From Woeseiaceae bacterium (lineage in GTDB: Bacteria; Pseudomonadota; Gammaproteobacteria; Steroidobacterales; Woeseiaceae), in the NCBI GenBank assembly GCA_021773095.1, contig JAJFKR010000041.1, positions 1 through 64,000 of the forward strand: 64,000 nt of DNA, written 5' to 3'. The notes beneath the pieces are model-generated. The model saw only the letters and a program-made list of their open reading frames with translations, did not search any database and was not told the origin of the DNA. Positions 60,050 to 64,000 of the stretch are shown one piece after another. A program made the translations under genes and the position numbers. Position 1 is the first letter of the stretch, and the number at the start of each line of letters is the position of its first letter.

Positions 60050-61555
60050 CTACACCGTGTCGCGCAACATTTCCTTCACGACTTTGCCCATTGCATTACG
60101 CGGCAGCCGGTCCAAAAAAACGACTTCGCGTGGCATTGCGAATGGAGCGATACGCCCTTCGCAGAAATTAAGGATTCTTTCGGCATCCCGCACGTCACCT
60201 TTTGGCACGATGACCGCAACCACAACCTCGCCCCAGTAATCATCTGGCCGGCCTATTATCGCGACTTCGCTCAAGTCCGGACATTGGCTCAATACTTTCT
60301 CGATGACGGCCGGGTAGATATTCTCGCCACCCGAAATGATCATGTCCTTGATGCGTCCATCGACGTACAGGAAACCGTCGTGGTCGTAATGTGCGATATC
60401 CCCGGTGTGTAACCAACCGTCGGTCAATGCAGCGGCAGTTGCTGCAGGGTCGTTCCAGTATTCGCTCATGACATTGGGGCCACGGACGAGTATTTCGCCT
60501 TTTTCTCCAGACGCAACGTCGTGGCAATCTTCGTCCACGAGGCGAATATCGCAATGCATGGCGGGCTTACCCGTTGACGCGGGTCTTTTCATCGTCTCCC
60601 GGTATGGCATGTAGGCTGCGATGGGTGCCGTTTCAGTAGAGCCGTACACCTGGACAAGCGGTACGCCGCGCTCGCCCACCGTCCGAACCATATCTTCCGG
60701 CACGATCGTGGAGCCGACGCCGATCATGCGCAAGCGGCTGAAGTCGGCAGTTTCCCAACGCGTGTCGTCAGTCAGGTCGTGCACAATAGTGGGTACGACC
60801 AGTGTCAACGTGATGCCGTCATTTTCGACGGCATCGAAAAACAGCCCTGTCTCAAAGCGACGCAGAAGCACCACGGTTGCCCCGGCATGGAGTGCAGGCA
60901 GAGTCTGGATATTCAGTCCACCGACGTGAAACATGGGGAGTATCGTCAGTATGACGTCTGCACTGCTCAGATCATGCATATGGGCGGAATTCGCGGCGTT
61001 GCAGAGCAAGCCATTGTTGCTGAGCAGCGCCCCCTTTGGTTTTCCGGTGGTGCCTGAGGTGTAACACAGCAATACCGGGTCATCGGGGCCGCCAATATCG
61101 TCAGCATGGACCGTCGTGTCATCGCCTGACAGCAGTTTGTCGTAGGAAATCCAGCCGGACCGAGGCTCGCCATACGCTATTTTCTGAATCGGCCCGATAT
61201 CCTGGTCGATGTCTTCCAAATGTCCGACGAATTCAGGTTCGACGAACAGACATTGCGGCCTTGCATCATTGAGCATGGAAACATGCTCCGGGCCTGCGAG
61301 ACGCCAGTTCAGCGGTGCCAGTATCGCGCCGACGCGCGCACAGGCGAAAAGCAGCAGCAACATCTCCGGCGAATTGAGCCCAAGGTAGGCGATACGATCA
61401 CCGTGCGAAACGTCGAGTTCGCTAAGCAACGCATCAGCGAGCCGATTTGCCTTGCTCGCGACCTCGGCGTAGTTCAAGTTCTGACCTTCGCACCGGATGG
61501 CACATTTATCGGGCTGGGCATCCGCCTGATGCTGGATCCAGTGCGACAGGTTCAC
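60050..61555 (-). CDS. AMP-forming aryl/acyl-CoA ligase
   Basis: The 501-residue ligase has CYTSGTTGKPKGALLSNNGLL near residue 160, VYGSTETAPIAAYMP near 285, and YVDGRIKDMIISGGENIYP near 400. The start is a GTG at 61555 overlapping the regulator stop (GTGA). It may be the indoleacetate-CoA ligase (IaaB role) of the adjacent iaa-type cluster, or act on benzoate-like acids. Co-transcription with a BoxR-type regulator and a ferredoxin-linked oxidoreductase is unusual. Confidence 0.8.
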   Translation of the reverse strand: MNLSHWIQHQADAQPDKCAIRCEGQNLNYAEVASKANRLADALLSELDVSHGDRIAYLGLNSPEMLLLLFACARVGAILAPLNWRLAGPEHVSMLNDARPQCLFVEPEFVGHLEDIDQDIGPIQKIAYGEPRSGWISYDKLLSGDDTTVHADDIGGPDDPVLLCYTSGTTGKPKGALLSNNGLLCNAANSAHMHDLSSADVILTILPMFHVGGLNIQTLPALHAGATVVLLRRFETGLFFDAVENDGITLTLVVPTIVHDLTDDTRWETADFSRLRMIGVGSTIVPEDMVRTVGERGVPLVQVYGSTETAPIAAYMPYRETMKRPASTGKPAMHCDIRLVDEDCHDVASGEKGEILVRGPNVMSEYWNDPAATAAALTDGWLHTGDIAHYDHDGFLYVDGRIKDMIISGGENIYPAVIEKVLSQCPDLSEVAIIGRPDDYWGEVVVAVIVPKGDVRDAERILNFCEGRIAPFAMPREVVFLDRLPRNAMGKVVKEMLRDTV

Positions 61556-62457
61556 TCTTCGTCCACTACGACGATATCGACCAGTTCCTCGAAACACTGC
61601 TCGATATTCCGGTCGGTCGTGTTCAGCCGTGCGTGCGCCTTCTCGTAAAACGGCGTGCGCTCCTCGAGTATTCGCTTTAGATCATCCATGGCGTCTGCGT
61701 TCGCCTGCATGGGTCGCAAATCGCCCTGTTCGATCACTCGTCGCATGTGTTCATCGGGTGTGGCCTGGATCCAGATTACGAAACACGACGACAGAATGAT
61801 GTTCAGCATGCGTGGGTCCGAGACGATACCGCCACCGGTCTCGAGGACGCAAAACTCGTTGTTCGTCAGCGCTTCCTGCAGTGCCTGTTCCTCAAACCGC
61901 CGGTAGCCACTTCGCCCGGTGAGTGCAAGTATTTCGGGGACACTCATCCCGGCAAGTTCTTCGATTTGTGCGACCAGCTGGACGAACGGCAGCTCATGAT
62001 GTTCCGCCAGGCGCCGCCCCAACGTTGTTTTGCCGGCGCCGCGCATGCCGAGCAGTGCGATACGCCGATGTTTTCTATTGACTGCCGAAAAATGTTCGTA
62101 CAGCAGGTCAAGTGCCCGTTGCTGATCGCCCGGTGTCATGTGGCTTATAAAATCGTTGACCAGCGTCTGTTCCACGGTCTCGCTATTTTCGATTCTCACC
62201 AGTTGCGAAAGCGTCGTCTGCAGCGCGGTCGCAATCTTCAACAGCAAGCCGATGGAGATATTTCCCTGACCGCGTTCGAGTTGAGCCAGGTAGCGTTCGG
62301 AAACGGAGGAATCCTGAGCCAGCATCTTGCGGGTCATGCCGCGCTGCGCGCGCAGACCACGAACGCGATCGCCGACCAGGCGCAGGATATCGGGTTTGGG
62401 GTCAATCGGCGGTTGCGTGGTTCGTTGCCGCGATTTCACGTTTCGATTCGTGGTCAT
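61552..62457 (-). CDS. boxR: BoxR/BzdR-type regulator (HTH plus shikimate-kinase-like domain)
   Basis: The 301-residue protein has an N-terminal XRE helix-turn-helix (DRVRGLRAQRGMTRKMLAQD...SERYLAQLERGQGNIS) and a C-terminal shikimate-kinase-like domain with Walker A GMRGAGKTTLGRRLAEH near residue 140. This pairing is characteristic of BoxR and BzdR, which bind benzoyl-CoA in the kinase-like domain and derepress benzoate genes. The ATG at 62457 has GGGGAG upstream; an ATG at 62481 is an alternative. It probably controls boxCB at 40484-43608. Confidence 0.92.
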   Translation of the reverse strand: MTTNRNVKSRQRTTQPPIDPKPDILRLVGDRVRGLRAQRGMTRKMLAQDSSVSERYLAQLERGQGNISIGLLLKIATALQTTLSQLVRIENSETVEQTLVNDFISHMTPGDQQRALDLLYEHFSAVNRKHRRIALLGMRGAGKTTLGRRLAEHHELPFVQLVAQIEELAGMSVPEILALTGRSGYRRFEEQALQEALTNNEFCVLETGGGIVSDPRMLNIILSSCFVIWIQATPDEHMRRVIEQGDLRPMQANADAMDDLKRILEERTPFYEKAHARLNTTDRNIEQCFEELVDIVVVDEE

Positions 62458-62509
62458 AGTGCTCCCCGGGCTGGCAGCCATCTGCTGTCATCGCATACGC
62501 GATGGCTGA

Positions 62510-63346
62510 TCACAAGACTTTGAAAGCCTCTTTGAGTACGCTTGCATGAGCTTCTTGCCGGTGTGTCGAGGGTGGCGGCTGTCTGTGTTGGTTGTGATAC
62601 AAAACACCCGTGAAAAAACTATCGTCGGTTAACAAGCGGCGGGCAGCTCTGGCAGGGTCATCCGTTGGTTCCACGGGTGCCGGGTGAACCAGATTGCTCC
62701 AACCGCGCTGTTCCGGGCGGAAGGTAACACAAGGACTCAGGACTTGTACAAAGGCAAATCCCGGGTGGCGAATAGCTGCGGCGATGGTGTCAGCCGTGCC
62801 ATCCTGGTCGCCGCTGGAGCAGCGCGCAATAAAAGTCGCACCGGACGCCAGAGCGATCACGAGTGGCTGAAAAGGGTTGAGGCCGGTTCCGCCTGGCGTC
62901 AGTTTGCCTGCCTCCCAGTCCGGGTCGGTGGTCGGCGACGCCTGGCCTTTGGTCATCCCGTAGACCTGATTATCCATAACGACATAAGTCAGGTCCAGGT
63001 TACGGCGGCATGCGTGCAGGAAGTGGTTGCCGCCGATCGAGAAGCCGTCTCCGTCACCGGAGGCCACGAGCACGGTCATATCAGGTCGTGCAACCTTCAG
63101 GCCCGTGGCTACGGTGAGTGCACGCCCATGTACCGAGTGGAACCCATACACATTCAGATAAGCGGGAATGCGTGATGAGCAACCGATGCCGGAAACGACA
63201 GCTACCTCCTCACGCTTGAGGCTCAGTGCTGACAACGCCTTGGTAATGGAAGCCAGAACACTGAAGTCACCGCAACCGGGACACCAGACAGGCTTGATAT
63301 CCGACTTGTAGCACCGCGGCGTTAGTTTCTCTGTGTTGGCTGCCAT
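62510..63346 (-). CDS. korB: 2-Oxoacid:ferredoxin oxidoreductase beta subunit
   Basis: A 278-residue TPP-binding beta subunit: PVWCPGCGDFSVLASITKAL near residue 22, GDGDGFSIGGNHFLHACRRN and MDNQVYGMTKGQASPT. It matches KorB-type 2-oxoglutarate:ferredoxin oxidoreductase. The ATG at 63346 is one base from the alpha-subunit stop. It would supply low-potential electrons and succinyl-CoA. The substrate could also be another 2-oxoacid. Confidence 0.85.
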   Translation of the reverse strand: MAANTEKLTPRCYKSDIKPVWCPGCGDFSVLASITKALSALSLKREEVAVVSGIGCSSRIPAYLNVYGFHSVHGRALTVATGLKVARPDMTVLVASGDGDGFSIGGNHFLHACRRNLDLTYVVMDNQVYGMTKGQASPTTDPDWEAGKLTPGGTGLNPFQPLVIALASGATFIARCSSGDQDGTADTIAAAIRHPGFAFVQVLSPCVTFRPEQRGWSNLVHPAPVEPTDDPARAARRLLTDDSFFTGVLYHNQHRQPPPSTHRQEAHASVLKEAFKVL

Positions 63347-63347
63347 G

Positions 63348-64000
63348 TCAGTTCCACCCCGCAATCTGGTCATGGAGAGTCTGCGGTGAGATGGGTAGCG
63401 GCCCGGGTTCGCTTAGTGACCGGGTCTCACCCGGCAGGTCGTATCGGGCACGCAGGTAGTCGTGAAACTGGCCGGTCTGACTCTGTTCCACGACCAGTAT
63501 TCGCTTCACTCCCCGCAATGCCGCAGCCAGATCCTTGGGGCGATGGGGTGCCAGCAAACGAATCCCGATCAGTCGCAGCTTGTCCTGCCAATCGCTCATC
63601 TCCTCGACAGCTTCGCGGACCGTTCCATAGACCGAGCCCCAGGTAATAATTGCGGTCTCGCCGTGCCCGTCTATTTCGGCCCAGTGTCTGCCGTAGTCGA
63701 AATCAGTGATCTTGCGCAGCCGTTTTGAGAGCTGCATGACATGGTCGCTGGCGGTTGTGGAGGGATGTCCTTTTTCATTGTGTGCAAGCCCATCTGCTGT
63801 GTACTGGCCCCCAGGCGTACCTGGAATGCTCATCGGCGAAACGCCGGACTCTGTGTCCTCGTACCGCTGGTAGCTTTCATTCAGGGCTTCCGGGAGCTTG
63901 CGTTTGGTCGCGAACGCCACGTCGGGTACGGCATCGATGATGGTGCGCGTTTGCCCGAGGGACTGATCGGATAATACGATAGCCGGTGCCTGCAGCGTTT
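63348..64000 (-). CDS. korA: 2-Oxoacid:ferredoxin oxidoreductase alpha subunit (partial)
   Basis: The C-terminal part of an alpha subunit runs off the right edge; the frame is open to base 64000. Visible parts include PAIVLSDQSLGQTRT near the edge, MSIPGTPGGQYTADGLAHNE, and the C-terminal domain TAIITWGSVYGTVREAVEEM...RILVVEQSQTGQF. This is the KorA type. It is upstream of korB in the same transcript. Confidence 0.85.
   Translation of the reverse strand, partial: TLQAPAIVLSDQSLGQTRTIIDAVPDVAFATKRKLPEALNESYQRYEDTESGVSPMSIPGTPGGQYTADGLAHNEKGHPSTTASDHVMQLSKRLRKITDFDYGRHWAEIDGHGETAIITWGSVYGTVREAVEEMSDWQDKLRLIGIRLLAPHRPKDLAAALRGVKRILVVEQSQTGQFHDYLRARYDLPGETRSLSEPGPLPISPQTLHDQIAGWN

Overview
The window reads as one large aromatic-degradation island from a Gram-negative bacterium. 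TonB-dependent receptors, periplasmic c-type cytochromes and a Tat-exported quinoprotein show the outer membrane. Moderate-to-high G+C, 4-base ATGA/GTGA overlaps inside operons and the TonB-receptor style suggest a proteobacterium, perhaps a gammaproteobacterium; this assignment is inference. No rRNA, tRNA or CRISPR array was seen.

Layout. 1-2326: end of an upstream gene, a 107-bp tandem duplication, a decayed c-type cytochrome gene, its rho-independent terminator, and a group IIC intron with its reverse transcriptase inserted just behind that terminator. 2368-9922 (minus strand): phenylacetyl-CoA:acceptor oxidoreductase (PadB, PadC, PadD), followed by a hot-dog thioesterase, hemerythrin, DUF2249 protein, polytopic membrane protein and ferritin-like protein. 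10189-14444 (plus): phenylglyoxylate dehydrogenase-type 2-oxoacid oxidoreductase (PadE, fused PadH-PadF, PadG, PadI). 14441-15541: AraC regulator. 15629-27794 (plus): TonB receptor, aldehyde dehydrogenase, TTQ aromatic amine dehydrogenase large and small subunits, two monohaem cytochromes, DUF485 protein plus symporter, second TonB receptor, phenylacetate-CoA ligase. 27905-38806 (mostly plus): a 2-aminobenzoyl-CoA-type cluster (SDR, hydratase, acyl-CoA dehydrogenase, RidA, MarR, thioesterase, two-domain monooxygenase/reductase), then the amine dehydrogenase maturation proteins MauE and MauD, an MBL protein, a flavin monooxygenase and a DUF2783 protein. 38866-44042: benzoate-CoA ligase, BoxB, BoxC and a divergent 2Fe-2S ferredoxin. 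44081-60026: an operon matching the anaerobic indoleacetate (auxin) pathway of denitrifying betaproteobacteria: molybdenum hydroxylase, hydantoinase-type A/B pair, family III CoA-transferase, B12-dependent acyl-CoA mutase, acyl-CoA dehydrogenase, HCDH-ECH fusion, MoaD, and a divergent MarR plus thiolase. 60050-64000 (minus): acyl-CoA ligase, BoxR-type regulator and a 2-oxoacid:ferredoxin oxidoreductase.

How it fits together (inference from families and order). The TTQ amine dehydrogenase would oxidise arylethylamines such as phenethylamine and tryptamine in the periplasm. The aldehyde dehydrogenase would give phenylacetate and indoleacetate. Phenylacetate would go through PaaK, PadBCD and PadEGHI to benzoyl-CoA, then BoxBC. 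Indoleacetate would go through the iaa-type operon to 2-aminobenzoyl-CoA, then the flavin monooxygenase/reductase cluster. The island therefore joins oxygen-independent upper pathways to oxygen-dependent ring attack on CoA thioesters, and places the MauED maturation genes in the lower branch, overlapping the 2-aminobenzoyl-CoA oxygenase gene.
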